A stretch of DNA of 34,944 nucleotides from Clostridiales bacterium (GTDB taxonomy: Bacteria; Bacillota; Clostridia; Lachnospirales; Lachnospiraceae). The position numbers and the translations under genes are program-made. Under the pieces are notes generated by a model, which was not told where the DNA came from, searched no databases, and was given only the letters and a program-made list of their open reading frames with translations. Positions 10,215-19,259 of this stretch are shown one piece after another (position 1 is the stretch's first letter; each line of letters starts with the position of its first letter). The stretch lies in NCBI GenBank assembly GCA_020860365.1, contig JAJBUL010000281.1, forward strand, positions 6,358 to 41,301, given 5' to 3'.

Positions 10215-11273
10215 CTATGCATTCCAGTGCAGCAGTTCCTCCCGAAGCACGGAAAGCAGCTCCGCCTCCGGCACCTTGCGGATTACCTCGCCCTTTTTGA
10301 TCAGGAGTCCTACGCCTTTGCCGCCGGCAATGCCAATGTCTGCTTCCTTTGCCTCGCCCGGCCCATTCACCACGCATCCCATGACCGCTACCTTCAGATC
10401 CAGCGTAATATCCTCGACCTTCTGTTCCACCTGGTTTGCCAGGCCAATCAGGTCAATCTGCGTACGTCCGCAGGTCGGGCAGGAAACGACCTCAATCCCG
10501 CCTTTCCGAAGCCCCAGCGTCCGCAGAATCAGCTTTGCTGTCCGCACTTCCTCCAGTGGATCGCCGGTCAGGGATACGCGAATGGTGTCGCCGATCCCCT
10601 CAGAGAGAATAATACCAAGCCCGACCGAGGATTTGATATTTCCGGAATACAGCGTGCCCGCCTCTGTAATGCCGACGTGCAGCGGATGGCTGGTTTTCTG
10701 CACCAGGAGACGGTGCGCTTTGACACAGAACATCACATCCGATGCCTTGATGCTGATCACCAGGTTGTCATACCCCATGTCCTCGATCACTGCCGTCTGC
10801 CGCAGTGCGCTCTCCACAATGCCCTCCGGCGTCACGCCGCCATCCCGCTCGACAATCTCTTTTTCCAGAGAGCCGCTGTTGACGCCGATACGGATTGGGA
10901 TGTTCCGCTCTTTCGCAACCGATACGACCGCACGGACACGGCTTTCATCGCCGATATTTCCGGGATTAATCCGGATTTTATCCGCGCCCGCTTCCATCGC
11001 GGCGATCGCCAGCTTATAGTCAAAATGGATGTCCGCTACCAGTGGAATCGAAATTTGTTTTTTGATTTCCTTAAGCGCCTGCGCCGCCTCCATCGTCGGC
11101 ACCGCGCAGCGGATAATGTCACAGCCCGCGGCGGTCAGCGCCTGAATCTGCGCAACCGTCCCGGCCACATCCTCCGTCTTCGTATTTGTCATGGACTGAA
11201 TCAGAATCGGATGACCGCCGCCAATGATGCGGTCGCCAATCTTTACCGTCTTTGTCTGTTCTCTGTAATCCAT
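10215..11273 (-). CDS. ispG: 4-hydroxy-3-methylbut-2-enyl diphosphate synthase
   Basis: The protein is IspG/GcpE of the non-mevalonate isoprenoid pathway. It converts MEcPP to HMBPP using a 4Fe-4S cluster. The TIM-barrel half shows IQSMTNT, GCDIIRCAVP and DKIRINPGNIG. The cluster cysteines are in SCPTCGR (about residue 265) and VMGCVVNGPGE (about 300). The ORF extends upstream to 11318, but that would run into ppk. The ATG at 11273 (MDYREQTKTV) has GGGGA upstream and gives 352 residues. It follows ppk by 19 nt, so the two are probably co-transcribed; 121 bp separate its stop from polC. Confidence 0.95.
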   Translation of the reverse strand: MDYREQTKTVKIGDRIIGGGHPILIQSMTNTKTEDVAGTVAQIQALTAAGCDIIRCAVPTMEAAQALKEIKKQISIPLVADIHFDYKLAIAAMEAGADKIRINPGNIGDESRVRAVVSVAKERNIPIRIGVNSGSLEKEIVERDGGVTPEGIVESALRQTAVIEDMGYDNLVISIKASDVMFCVKAHRLLVQKTSHPLHVGITEAGTLYSGNIKSSVGLGIILSEGIGDTIRVSLTGDPLEEVRTAKLILRTLGLRKGGIEVVSCPTCGRTQIDLIGLANQVEQKVEDITLDLKVAVMGCVVNGPGEAKEADIGIAGGKGVGLLIKKGEVIRKVPEAELLSVLREELLHWNA

Positions 11274-11292
11274 ATCGTATCCCCGATCATTT

Positions 11293-13467
11293 TTACACAT
11301 CTGCCTGCGCCGGCACAAACCGTCTGGTTTTTACCGGATCAGATGCTTCCTCGTGCGCCTTCTTTGCTTCTTTTGCTTCGCGGATTGCCTCTTCACAGAA
11401 ATACTCCTGCGCGCAGAGCAGCTCCTTGCCGCGCCGGTCAATCCGTTCATAGGTTCCATCCGGCTGCAGTACCTGTGCCTTTACGTTGTCGTCCAGCTGA
11501 ATCTGCAGAATGTGTCGCACCCGTTCCTGAATGTCCGGATCTTCGATTGGGAAAAGGATCTCCACGCGCTTATCCAAGTTGCGCGGCATCCAGTCGGCGC
11601 TGGCCATATAAAATTCTTCATTCTCATCATTTAAGAAATAGAAAATACGGGCGTGCTCCAGGAAGTTACCGACAATCGAGCGCACACGGATCGTCTCGCT
11701 GACGCCGGGGATTCCTGTCTTCAGGCAGCAGATGCCGCGGACAATCAGGTCAATCTGTACGCCAGCGGCGGAGGCCTCATACAGTGCCGCGATGATTTCT
11801 TTATCACACAGAGAGTTCATCTTGGCAATGATGCGGGCAGGCAGCCCATTCTTCGCGTGCTGCGTCTCACGGCGGATCAGGTACAGGAAACGGTCGCGCA
11901 TCCAGAGCGGCGCGAGCACCAGACGGTTCCAGTGCTTCGGCTCTGAGTAACCGGAGAGCATATTGAAGACCGCCGTCGCATCCTCTCCGATCGGCTCGGA
12001 ACAGGTCATGATCCCACAGTCTGTATACTGCTTCGCAGTCGAATCGTTATAATTGCCGGTTCCCAGATGCACATAGCGGCGGATGCCATCCTCTTCACGC
12101 CGCACCACCAGCGTAATCTTGCTGTGCGTCTTTAAGCCAAGCAGGCCGTAAATCACGTGGCAGCCCGAGTTCTCCAGCAGCTGCGCCCAGTTGATGTTAT
12201 TGGCCTCGTCACAGCGGGCCTTCAGCTCCACGAGTACGGAAACCTGTTTGCCATTCTCTGCCGCCTGCGCGAGTGCGCGGACGATCGGGGAATTGCCGCT
12301 GACGCGGTACAGGGTCTGCTTTATCGCAAGCACATCCGGGTCGACAGCCGCCTGTTTTACAAACTGAACCACCGGTTCAAACGTCATATACGGATGATGC
12401 AGAAGAATATCCCCTTCGCGGATCTGCGCAAAAATATCAATAGAATCTGTCATCCCCGGTACCGGCTGCGGCTGGTACGGCTTCTGCCGGTACGCCTCCA
12501 TGCCTTCCAGGCCGTATAATTTCATCAGAAACGTCAGATCCAGCGGTGCGCTGAGTTTGTAGATATCCTCATTTTTGACATCCAGCTCCTGCTTTAAAAT
12601 CTTCAAAAGCTTCGGATCCATGCCTTCCTCGATCTCCAGACGGATTACCTCGCCCCACTGGCGCTTTTTCAACTGCTTCTGGATTTCCTTTAGCAGGTCA
12701 GAAGCATCATCCTCGTCGATTGTCAGATCGGCATTCCGCATAATCCGGTACGGGTGCGCACAGACGACATTGTAATTGGAAAACAGCTGATCAATATTCC
12801 GCTCAATCAGCTCCTCCAGCAAAATCACACACTTTGCGCCTTCCGCAGTATCCGGCAGACGCACAAAACGGGGAAGTACAGATGGAACCTGCACCGTCGC
12901 AAATTCCGTCTTTCCATTTTTTCCCTTTTCTCCTTTCTCGCTCTTTTCCTCTTTCCTTGCAATCAGCGCTCCGATATTCAACGCTTTGTTGCGCAAAAGC
13001 GGAAACGGGCGGGAAGGATCCATCGCCATCGGCGTCAGCACCGGATAGACCGTCTCCTCGAAATAACGATCCGCTACCTCCGCCTGCTCGGCAGTCATCT
13101 TTTCATGTTCCGTCACAATCTCCAGTCCGCACTGCTTCATGAGCGGCAAGAGCGAACGGTTATACGTCGAATACTGCTGCTTTACCAGTTCATGTGCCTC
13201 CTGTGAAATCAGATCCAGCTGCTCCTGCGGCGTCATGCCGGAAATATCCTTTTTGGTATATTTCGCATGTACCATATCCTTCAGTGAGGCAACCCGGATC
13301 ATAAAGAGCTCATCCAGGTTTGACGCCGTGATGCTCAAAAATTTCAGCCGTTCCATGAGCGGATTTTCCTTATCACGCGCCTCTCCCAGTATCCGGGCGT
13401 TAAACTTCAGCCAGCTGCTCTCCCGGTTCGTATAATATTCCGGTTTATCAAATGCTGTATCTGCCAT
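11293..13467 (-). CDS. ppk: Polyphosphate kinase 1
   Basis: This 724-residue PPK1 reversibly makes polyphosphate from ATP. The N-terminal domain opens with YYTNRESSWLKFNARILGEA, and SNLDELFMIRVA lies near residue 55. The two phospholipase-D-like halves carry the catalytic histidine in LKTHSKITLVVRRE and the second histidine in FLEHARIFYF. A Lys/Glu-rich insert (ARKEEKSEKGEKGKNGK) interrupts the head domain near residue 180. The ORF-track start at 13491 is a TTG inside the ribosome binding region. The ATG at 13467 (MADTAFDKPEYY), downstream of GGGAGAGAGG, is preferred. It lies next to ppx, which degrades the same polymer. Confidence 0.95.
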   Translation of the reverse strand: MADTAFDKPEYYTNRESSWLKFNARILGEARDKENPLMERLKFLSITASNLDELFMIRVASLKDMVHAKYTKKDISGMTPQEQLDLISQEAHELVKQQYSTYNRSLLPLMKQCGLEIVTEHEKMTAEQAEVADRYFEETVYPVLTPMAMDPSRPFPLLRNKALNIGALIARKEEKSEKGEKGKNGKTEFATVQVPSVLPRFVRLPDTAEGAKCVILLEELIERNIDQLFSNYNVVCAHPYRIMRNADLTIDEDDASDLLKEIQKQLKKRQWGEVIRLEIEEGMDPKLLKILKQELDVKNEDIYKLSAPLDLTFLMKLYGLEGMEAYRQKPYQPQPVPGMTDSIDIFAQIREGDILLHHPYMTFEPVVQFVKQAAVDPDVLAIKQTLYRVSGNSPIVRALAQAAENGKQVSVLVELKARCDEANNINWAQLLENSGCHVIYGLLGLKTHSKITLVVRREEDGIRRYVHLGTGNYNDSTAKQYTDCGIMTCSEPIGEDATAVFNMLSGYSEPKHWNRLVLAPLWMRDRFLYLIRRETQHAKNGLPARIIAKMNSLCDKEIIAALYEASAAGVQIDLIVRGICCLKTGIPGVSETIRVRSIVGNFLEHARIFYFLNDENEEFYMASADWMPRNLDKRVEILFPIEDPDIQERVRHILQIQLDDNVKAQVLQPDGTYERIDRRGKELLCAQEYFCEEAIREAKEAKKAHEEASDPVKTRRFVPAQADV

Positions 13468-13622
13468 ATCCCTTGCACCTCTCTCCCTCAAATTGCTCTC
13501 GGTTCCATTTTCCCAGACTCCCGTTTTTTTTCCTTCGTTTCAAAGCACCAGACACTCCACCTCTGTCCGCAGAAAATCACTGCTGTCAAACGTTTATTCC
13601 CGCGAAGCGGCGCCATCACACA

Positions 13623-15221
13623 TTAAAAGGACTTCTTCTGCTTCAAAACCGGACGCACATTAAACATCTCCTCAAAGAAATCCACTTTCTCGTTAAAAGC
13701 GCCGCGCTCCAGCGAGAGATCCTGCTGGCTGGCCACAGAAATCTTTAATTCATGTTCTTTTAACGTCACCGTGACATTTGAACATTTCTGGTGATGTGTG
13801 CGATCCAGGGAATTCGCCACACGCAGGATTGCCGTCAGCTTTCCGGTAATCATATACTCCTTGGCGGAAAGATCGGTGCGTTCTTTTAATTCCTCATAAT
13901 AAATGAAGGGACTGGTGTTGTATTTCACTGTGTAGGCGACAATCGCCCGGTCTTCCTGGGAAAGTCCGATGATCTCTGTCGCGAGAATGATATTATAAGC
14001 GCAGTCGGAAATATCGGTCAAACTGATAAATTTCCCACAGCTGTGCAGGATCACCGCGATCTGCAGCAACAGCCGTTCGTGCTGCCCTAGGCCATGAACC
14101 TTTTTCATGTGGTCAAAAATCTGCACCGCAATATCGCCAATGTTCCGGATATGGCTCTGGCTGGTCTTATAGCGCTTCGCAATGCTGCGGGCAGCGGCCA
14201 GAATATCCTCGTCAAAGCTGTGGCGACGTGTCACAAGCCCCATGCGCACGCCATAATCATAAGAGACGCCGTCATTCAGGGAAAATCCGGGCATCCACAC
14301 AACATCCACATCAAAATTCTCAATCAGGCTCCGGCAGATAATGGCCGAAGGAACGATCGCATCCGTCATATCAGAGGGCAGGTCGTATTTCGCAGCAATC
14401 TCTTCCGGCGTCTGCGCGATCATATCCCTGTAAATACGCTCGAACTGCTCCTTCGTCAGGGAAGGAAAATCCGCGACCTTTCGATTCTCGGTGTCATCCT
14501 TCGGGGCGGAAACCGATGCCTCCTGCAGCTCCAGGAAATTTTTCATCGGCATCATCTCGTTCAGGCTGCCGCCCAAAACAATCAGGTTCCGGATCTTGCG
14601 GTCCTTCTGGTAAAGCTTCGCGAATCCGGCAAGCTCGTAGGCCATCAGTTCCCGCACCAGTTTTTCAAAATGCTCTCCATTTTTCGCGAGCGGAAGCAGG
14701 TTTTCCCTCGTTGTAATATTGCCCACGCGGATGTTCTGCGTAGTGATCAGCTTATCCTTGTCAAAGAGCGAAATCTGTGTGCTGCTCCCACTGATATCCA
14801 CGATCGCAGTCGCATTCTGGATGATCGTCTCAAACTCCGCCGAGGTCGAAGCGATCGCCTGATAATCCACAAAACGCTGCTCCGCGTTTGTGAATACATC
14901 GATCTCCAGACCGGTCTGTTTTTCAATATAGTCACAGAGAATCGTGTGGTTCCGCGATTCCCGAAACGCACTGGTCGCAAAAACGCGGTAAGCCGCAACC
15001 CTGTATCCGGCCATCGTGCGTTTGAAATCATTCAGTACATCGCAGAGCTCGTCGATGTGTTCCCGGCTGATACGCCCCTGCTCGTAGACGTCCAGACCAA
15101 GATTGATGCGAGTCGAGACGCACTCGATTTCCCGCATCGACCGCCGCTGGGTAAATTCAAAAATCTTCATTTCTGTCACGGCTGAGCCAATGCTCACAGC
15201 CGCGAAGGTTTTCAGTGCCAT
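13623..15221 (-). CDS. ppx: Ppx/GppA-family exopolyphosphatase with HD-like C-terminal domain
   Basis: The 532-residue protein has an actin-like ASKHA N-terminal half. It contains VSIGSAVTEMKIFE near the start, FATSAFRES near residue 98 and DISGSSTQISLF near 140; this last motif is diverged from the usual DIGGGS. The C-terminal half is helical and HD-like (LLLQIAVILHSCGKFI, then SQEDRAIVAYTV). Members hydrolyse polyphosphate or the pentaphosphate alarmone. Adjacency to ppk favours polyphosphate. The ATG at 15221 (MALKTFAAV) has GGAGG 8 nt upstream; the longer ORF start at 15299 runs through repeat DNA and is rejected. Confidence 0.87.
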   Translation of the reverse strand: MALKTFAAVSIGSAVTEMKIFEFTQRRSMREIECVSTRINLGLDVYEQGRISREHIDELCDVLNDFKRTMAGYRVAAYRVFATSAFRESRNHTILCDYIEKQTGLEIDVFTNAEQRFVDYQAIASTSAEFETIIQNATAIVDISGSSTQISLFDKDKLITTQNIRVGNITTRENLLPLAKNGEHFEKLVRELMAYELAGFAKLYQKDRKIRNLIVLGGSLNEMMPMKNFLELQEASVSAPKDDTENRKVADFPSLTKEQFERIYRDMIAQTPEEIAAKYDLPSDMTDAIVPSAIICRSLIENFDVDVVWMPGFSLNDGVSYDYGVRMGLVTRRHSFDEDILAAARSIAKRYKTSQSHIRNIGDIAVQIFDHMKKVHGLGQHERLLLQIAVILHSCGKFISLTDISDCAYNIILATEIIGLSQEDRAIVAYTVKYNTSPFIYYEELKERTDLSAKEYMITGKLTAILRVANSLDRTHHQKCSNVTVTLKEHELKISVASQQDLSLERGAFNEKVDFFEEMFNVRPVLKQKKSF

Positions 15222-15265
15222 AAGGCGTACCTCCATTACAAAACAAGTTTGCTTTGCTGCGTTTT

Positions 15266-15334
15266 CTGCCATGCAGGCCACAGGCCGTTTGCTAAGCAAA
15301 CTATCCGCTGCTTTACTGCTTTACTGCATGGCAG
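15266..15334. repeat. Nested inverted repeats between the AAA+ gene and ppx, with a partial coding-type repeat (copy D)
   Basis: CTGCCATGCAG (15266-15276) is the perfect inverse of CTGCATGGCAG (15324-15334), and the 15-nt palindrome GTTTGCTAAGCAAAC (15287-15301) lies between them. The outer right arm contains the last codons of the DUF815 gene. Read on the minus strand, CATGGCAGAAAACGC resembles part of the repeats at 16.2 kb and 23.6 kb, and encodes VACMAENAAKQ in the untranslated ppx leader. Confidence 0.6.
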
Positions 15335-16739
15335 AGATGTAGTCGACAAACTGTTGCGCTGTTCTGCCCGAAAGCCCGCCGTGGCTCAGCTCCCACTTGT
15401 TGGCTTCCAGCAGCAGCTCTTCTTCGGGCATAGTGATCCCATAGCGGGCCGCCAGGGTGCGCACGATATGCTGGAACTGCTTTTTGTCCGGCGAACCAAA
15501 ATAGATAGTGACCCCGAACCGGGAGGAGAGCGAGAGCTTTTCCTGCACCGTATCAGAAACATGCAGGTCGCCCCCGTGCGTCGCGTGAATCTCGGCCGGT
15601 TTTCCGATATCACCCTCCATGTTGTCGCCAAACTGTTCCCGAATCAGATGGCGGCGGTTGGATGTCGCGTAGATCAGTACGTTTTCCGGCTTTCGCTCCA
15701 GTCCGCCCTCGATCACCGCTTTCAGGTATTTGTACTCAATCTCAAACTCCTCAAAGGACAGATCATCCATGTAAATGATAAACCGGTAATTGCGGTTCTT
15801 GATCTGGGCGATCACCTCGTTGAGATCCTGAAACTGGTGTTTGTAAATCTCAATCATGCGCAGTCCGCGGTCATAGTACTGATTCAAAATACCTTTGATG
15901 CTGGAGGATTTTCCTGTTCCGGCGTCGCCAAAGAGCAGGCAATTATTCGCGGTTTTTCCCTGGATAAATGCTTCGGTATTATCAATGAGTTTCTTTTTTT
16001 GAATCTCATATCCCACCAGGTCATCCAGCTTCACGTGCGCAATGTTCGTGATCGGCAGGATCTGGACCCCATTCTCATCATGTGCAATTCGGAACGCTTT
16101 ATGCAAGCCAAACCTTCCTACGCCAAATTCCTGGTAAAAATGCATCATGTGTGCCGCAAATTCCCCCAGTCCGGCTGTTTCTGCGTGTGAAACGTTTTCT
16201 TCATAGCCGTCACAGGCTGCCGCCCTGCTTTCGAAATGGGGCGTTTTCACATCGTCTCCTGCTGCGGAGTCCGCAGCCAGCTGTGCGCCGAGTTCGCAGA
16301 TGCGGTCTCGGATGCGCCGATTGAAGACCTTGCCCTCGACACTTCCTCTTTTATAATGTAAGATTTCTTCAAAAAATCCCACCTGCAGCTTCTGCTCAAG
16401 TTCCGAAAAATCCAGGCGGTACAGCTGCATAAAAATCTGGAAATCATGCTTCGCAATCTGCAGCAGGCTTCCGTCCGTCTTTCCACTGATCTCACAGGAA
16501 GTACTGAATACATTCTCATTGTTTACCAGAAGCAGAGTCAGGTAATTGTGCCAGAGATTTCCCTCAAAGCCATAGGTGCCAGCCAGATCAATCAGCGCAT
16601 GCATGCAGGAATAAAAACGGACTCGTATTTCGTCCCTGAACTCTTCCTGATCCATATGCGTGAATACCCAGTCCATATCTTCCAGAATCTGCCCGTTCTC
16701 AAAATTCCGGTACAGGATCAGTTCATCCGATACTTTCAT
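15321..16739 (-). CDS. DUF815-like AAA+ ATPase
   Basis: The 472-residue protein has an N-terminal helical region, a variable linker (about 160-200), and a single AAA+ module. The module has Walker A LLFGDAGTGKSSS near residue 275 and Walker B RFIIYMDDLSFEEFE near 315, followed by YATSNRRHL and an arginine in LSSRFGVTIYFG. This arrangement matches DUF815-type ATP-binding proteins, whose substrate is unknown. The ATG at 16739 (MKVSDELILY) follows GAGGAG at 7 nt. The linker segment DDVKTPHFESRAAACDGYEEN is a copy of a repeat also seen at the TtcA gene. It lies directly upstream of ppx. Confidence 0.8.
   Translation of the reverse strand: MKVSDELILYRNFENGQILEDMDWVFTHMDQEEFRDEIRVRFYSCMHALIDLAGTYGFEGNLWHNYLTLLLVNNENVFSTSCEISGKTDGSLLQIAKHDFQIFMQLYRLDFSELEQKLQVGFFEEILHYKRGSVEGKVFNRRIRDRICELGAQLAADSAAGDDVKTPHFESRAAACDGYEENVSHAETAGLGEFAAHMMHFYQEFGVGRFGLHKAFRIAHDENGVQILPITNIAHVKLDDLVGYEIQKKKLIDNTEAFIQGKTANNCLLFGDAGTGKSSSIKGILNQYYDRGLRMIEIYKHQFQDLNEVIAQIKNRNYRFIIYMDDLSFEEFEIEYKYLKAVIEGGLERKPENVLIYATSNRRHLIREQFGDNMEGDIGKPAEIHATHGGDLHVSDTVQEKLSLSSRFGVTIYFGSPDKKQFQHIVRTLAARYGITMPEEELLLEANKWELSHGGLSGRTAQQFVDYISAMQ
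16188..16256 (-). repeat. Coding-compatible repeat, copy C, inside the AAA+ gene
   Basis: On the minus strand this segment aligns with copy B at 23.6 kb over about 70 bp at roughly 75 percent identity by eye. Shared blocks include AAACGCCCC, CGAAAGC, GGCGGCAGC and AGAAAACG. It is read in the same frame as copy B in its host ORF, encoding VKTPHFESRAAACDGYEENVSHAE. Confidence 0.75.
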
Positions 16740-16819
16740 TTGTTTTCTCCTCAAGCTATCATTTTCTTATCTTACGATTTCTTATCCTTTAAAGAAAAAT
16801 ACCTGCGTTTTCCAGGGAC

Positions 16820-17950
16820 TCAATAGTTTCCCAGAATTTTCATATTCGTTGCTTCCTCGCGGATGCCCCGCAGCGCATTTTTGACTGCACTGTCCATAAG
16901 GTTTCCATCAAAGTCCACAAAAAAGCGGTACTCCCAGTTCTGCCCGGGGATCGGTCGGGACTCGATCTTCGTCATATTCAGATTATTATAGATAAAATGC
17001 GACAGAATATGGTACAGCGACCCGCTGTGGTGCGGCACCTCAAAGCAAATGCTGATCTTTTTCGCATCGCGCCGGAAGACACGCTGGTTCGTAACAACAA
17101 TAAAGCGCGTCGAATTCGCCTGGTTATAATAAATCTTTTCTTCCAGAACCTCAAGGCCAAACGTCTCCGCCGCAAACAGGCTTCCCACAGCCGCCTGCGT
17201 CGGATCCCCCTCTTCCGCCACTTTCTTTGCCGCCCGCGCCGTATTGTCAAACGGAATCAGCTGCCATTCGGGATGGCGGTACAGATATTCCTCACACTGG
17301 GAAAGCGCCTGCTGATGAGAATACACCCGTCTGATATTTTCAAGCTTTGCGCCCGGAAGGCCGAGCAGCGCGTGCTCGCATTTCACAATCTGCTCCCCGA
17401 CAATATAATTCTCAAAGTTCACCAGCAGGTCATAATTGTCCGCCACGATCCCGGCCGATGAGTTTTCTATCGGAAGCACCGCATAGTCCGCGGACCCCTC
17501 CGCAATCGCCTCCATCGCATCGCGAAACTTCCGCACATGGAAACAGTTCACATCGTTTCCAAAATACTCGCGCATCGCCGCGTGGCTGTACGCACCTTCG
17601 ACCCCCTGATAAACGACTCGAATATTCTCCCGGTCAATGTCCTCTACCTCGATAAACGGCAGGCGGCCGGCCACACCGTTCTCCTCCAGCAGCTGATACT
17701 GCAGCTTGCGGCTCATCGCCATAATCTGGGAAAAAAGCTCCTGTACCCCATGGCGGTTAAAGTCATTGTGCGCCATCGCGCCGAGTGTCTCCAGCTTACT
17801 CTGCTCACGTTCCTTATCAAAAACCTTACGGCCATTTTCGATTTTGAAGCGCGCGACCTCCTCACTGATCTTCATTCTTCGCTCAAACAGTTCCGTTATC
17901 TGTGCGTCCACGAGGTCAATCTCATCTCTTAATTCCAGCAAGTCCCTCAT
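16820..17950 (-). CDS. pheA: Bifunctional chorismate mutase / prephenate dehydratase
   Basis: The 376-residue P-protein carries out two steps towards phenylalanine. Residues 1-90 are an AroQ-type chorismate mutase (RDEIDLVDAQITELFERRM). The prephenate dehydratase domain shows YQGVEGAYSHAA near 115, LPIENSSAGIV near 160 and the signature STRFIVV near 270. A C-terminal ACT domain contains the phenylalanine-binding ESRPIPG, so feedback inhibition is expected. The track start at 17959 is a TTG one base from the Shine-Dalgarno sequence. The ATG at 17950 has GGAGAGG at 10 nt and is used. A long stem-loop lies in its upstream region. Confidence 0.95.
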   Translation of the reverse strand: MRDLLELRDEIDLVDAQITELFERRMKISEEVARFKIENGRKVFDKEREQSKLETLGAMAHNDFNRHGVQELFSQIMAMSRKLQYQLLEENGVAGRLPFIEVEDIDRENIRVVYQGVEGAYSHAAMREYFGNDVNCFHVRKFRDAMEAIAEGSADYAVLPIENSSAGIVADNYDLLVNFENYIVGEQIVKCEHALLGLPGAKLENIRRVYSHQQALSQCEEYLYRHPEWQLIPFDNTARAAKKVAEEGDPTQAAVGSLFAAETFGLEVLEEKIYYNQANSTRFIVVTNQRVFRRDAKKISICFEVPHHSGSLYHILSHFIYNNLNMTKIESRPIPGQNWEYRFFVDFDGNLMDSAVKNALRGIREEATNMKILGNY

Positions 17951-17996
17951 AAATTGCAATCCTCTCCAGGTATTTTTCCTTGTTCCATTTTTGGAT

Positions 17997-18045
17997 TTCA
18001 GAGCTGCATCCAGTCAAATCAACCAGCCTTGACTGCAGCTCTGAA
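17997..18045 (-). other. Long stem-loop between the aldo/keto reductase and pheA
   Basis: TTCAGAGCTGC pairs with GCAGCTCTGAA and, after a small bulge, AGTCAA pairs with TTGACT, giving about 17 bp. It lies 8 nt after the reductase stop on the minus strand. No U-run follows on that strand, so it is either a poor terminator, an mRNA-end stabiliser or part of the pheA leader. No T-box sequence is visible. Confidence 0.5.
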
Positions 18046-18053
18046 GTATTCTT

Positions 18054-19166
18054 TTATTTTTCAAAAATTTTCGCTGTCTTCTTCAGCCAGTCGGTCACCT
18101 TCAGATGCTGCGGACATACACCCTCACACTGTCCGCATTCGATGCAATCGGAAGCCTTGCCGTGCTCTTTGGAGAGCTCTCCGTAACGTGCCGCATGCGC
18201 AGGATTGTCCCGATCCTCCAGTTCCGCGTTATAAAGCGCAAAGTAATCTGGAATCGCGATATCCATCGGGCAGCCTTCCACGCAGTAACGGCAGGCCGTG
18301 CAGGGAATCTTCGCCGCCTCGTGAATGATATCGACCACCTGCCCCAGAAGCAGATTCTTTTCCTCTTCCGTGAGTGGCTCCATATCCTGCATATAACCGC
18401 TGTTGTCCAGCATCTGCTCCATCGAAGACATCCCGCTTAAAACAATCATCACATTCTCAAGGCTCGCCGCAAAACGGATCGCCCAGGACGCGTTCGACCA
18501 GTCCGGATGAACCGCGCGAAGCAGCTTTTCTGCCTTTTCCGGCAGCTTTGCCAGCGTACCGCCCTTGACCGGCTCCATGACGACAACCTTCTTGCCATGC
18601 TTTACCACTGTCTCATAGCATTTGCGGGACTGCACCCTTGCATCCTCCCAGTCGAGGTAATTCAGCTGCAGCTGCACAAACTCTACTTCCGGATGATCCG
18701 TCAGAATCCGGTCAAGCACTTCTGCCTTGTCATGGAAGGAAAACCCGATGTGGCGAACCTTCCCTGCCGCCTTTTTCGCGGAAATAAATTCAAATCCGCC
18801 CAGACGCTCTACCAGATCATAGCGGTCGCCGCTCACCGCGTGCAGAAGGTAGTAGTCAAAAAAGTCCTGTCCCGTCTTTTCCAGCTGTTCATTAAAAATA
18901 CGCTCCATATCCTCCTTCTTTTCCAGCTGAAAAAGCGGAAGCTTCGTCGCCAGCGTATAGCTGTCACGAGCATAACGCTTCGTGATCACATCCTTCACTG
19001 CGCGCTCGCTCTCATGATCGTGATACATGTATGCGGTATCAAAATACGTAAAGCCGCGCTCGAGAAAGGTATCCGCCATCCGACAGACCTGCTCTTTGTC
19101 GATACTTTTCGAATCATCCGCGTTTAAAAGCGGAAGCCGCATCAAACCAAAACCTAATTTTCCCAT
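18054..19166 (-). CDS. Aldo/keto reductase with C-terminal 4Fe-4S ferredoxin domain
   Basis: The 370-residue protein has an aldo/keto reductase barrel: GFGLMRLP at the start, GFTYFDTAYMYHDHESE with the catalytic Asp/Tyr near 50, KLPLF with the lysine near 80, and a histidine in YLLHAVS. A C-terminal domain with CTACRYCVEGCP and CIECGQCEGVCPQHL should bind two 4Fe-4S clusters. Such proteins are common in clostridia, but their substrates are mostly unassigned. The ATG at 19166 (MGKLGFG) follows AGGAGG at 8 nt; the upstream ATGs lie in or before that site. Confidence 0.9.
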   Translation of the reverse strand: MGKLGFGLMRLPLLNADDSKSIDKEQVCRMADTFLERGFTYFDTAYMYHDHESERAVKDVITKRYARDSYTLATKLPLFQLEKKEDMERIFNEQLEKTGQDFFDYYLLHAVSGDRYDLVERLGGFEFISAKKAAGKVRHIGFSFHDKAEVLDRILTDHPEVEFVQLQLNYLDWEDARVQSRKCYETVVKHGKKVVVMEPVKGGTLAKLPEKAEKLLRAVHPDWSNASWAIRFAASLENVMIVLSGMSSMEQMLDNSGYMQDMEPLTEEEKNLLLGQVVDIIHEAAKIPCTACRYCVEGCPMDIAIPDYFALYNAELEDRDNPAHAARYGELSKEHGKASDCIECGQCEGVCPQHLKVTDWLKKTAKIFEK

Positions 19167-19259
19167 TTTCATATCCTCCTTAATCATTATACAACTGCTT
19201 CGATGAGCAGCCGATTACCAGAACCATTCTTTCCTGATTTCCTGTTTGCAGAAGAATTT

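Noticed and set aside
10227-11702. 491-codon plus-strand ORF
   Set aside because: Antisense shadow of ispG and ppk with no recognisable domain.
17951-17989. 13-codon upstream ORF (MEQGKIPGEDCNL) overlapping the pheA start as ATGA
   Set aside because: It has no Shine-Dalgarno sequence and no phenylalanine codons, so it does not look like an attenuation leader peptide.
17997-18045. T-box or amino-acid riboswitch upstream of pheA
   Set aside because: There is a long hairpin but no T-box consensus sequence and no terminator/antiterminator pair.
19174-19196. TATAAT just upstream of the aldo/keto reductase
   Set aside because: No acceptable -35 box, and the implied start would leave almost no leader before the ribosome site.
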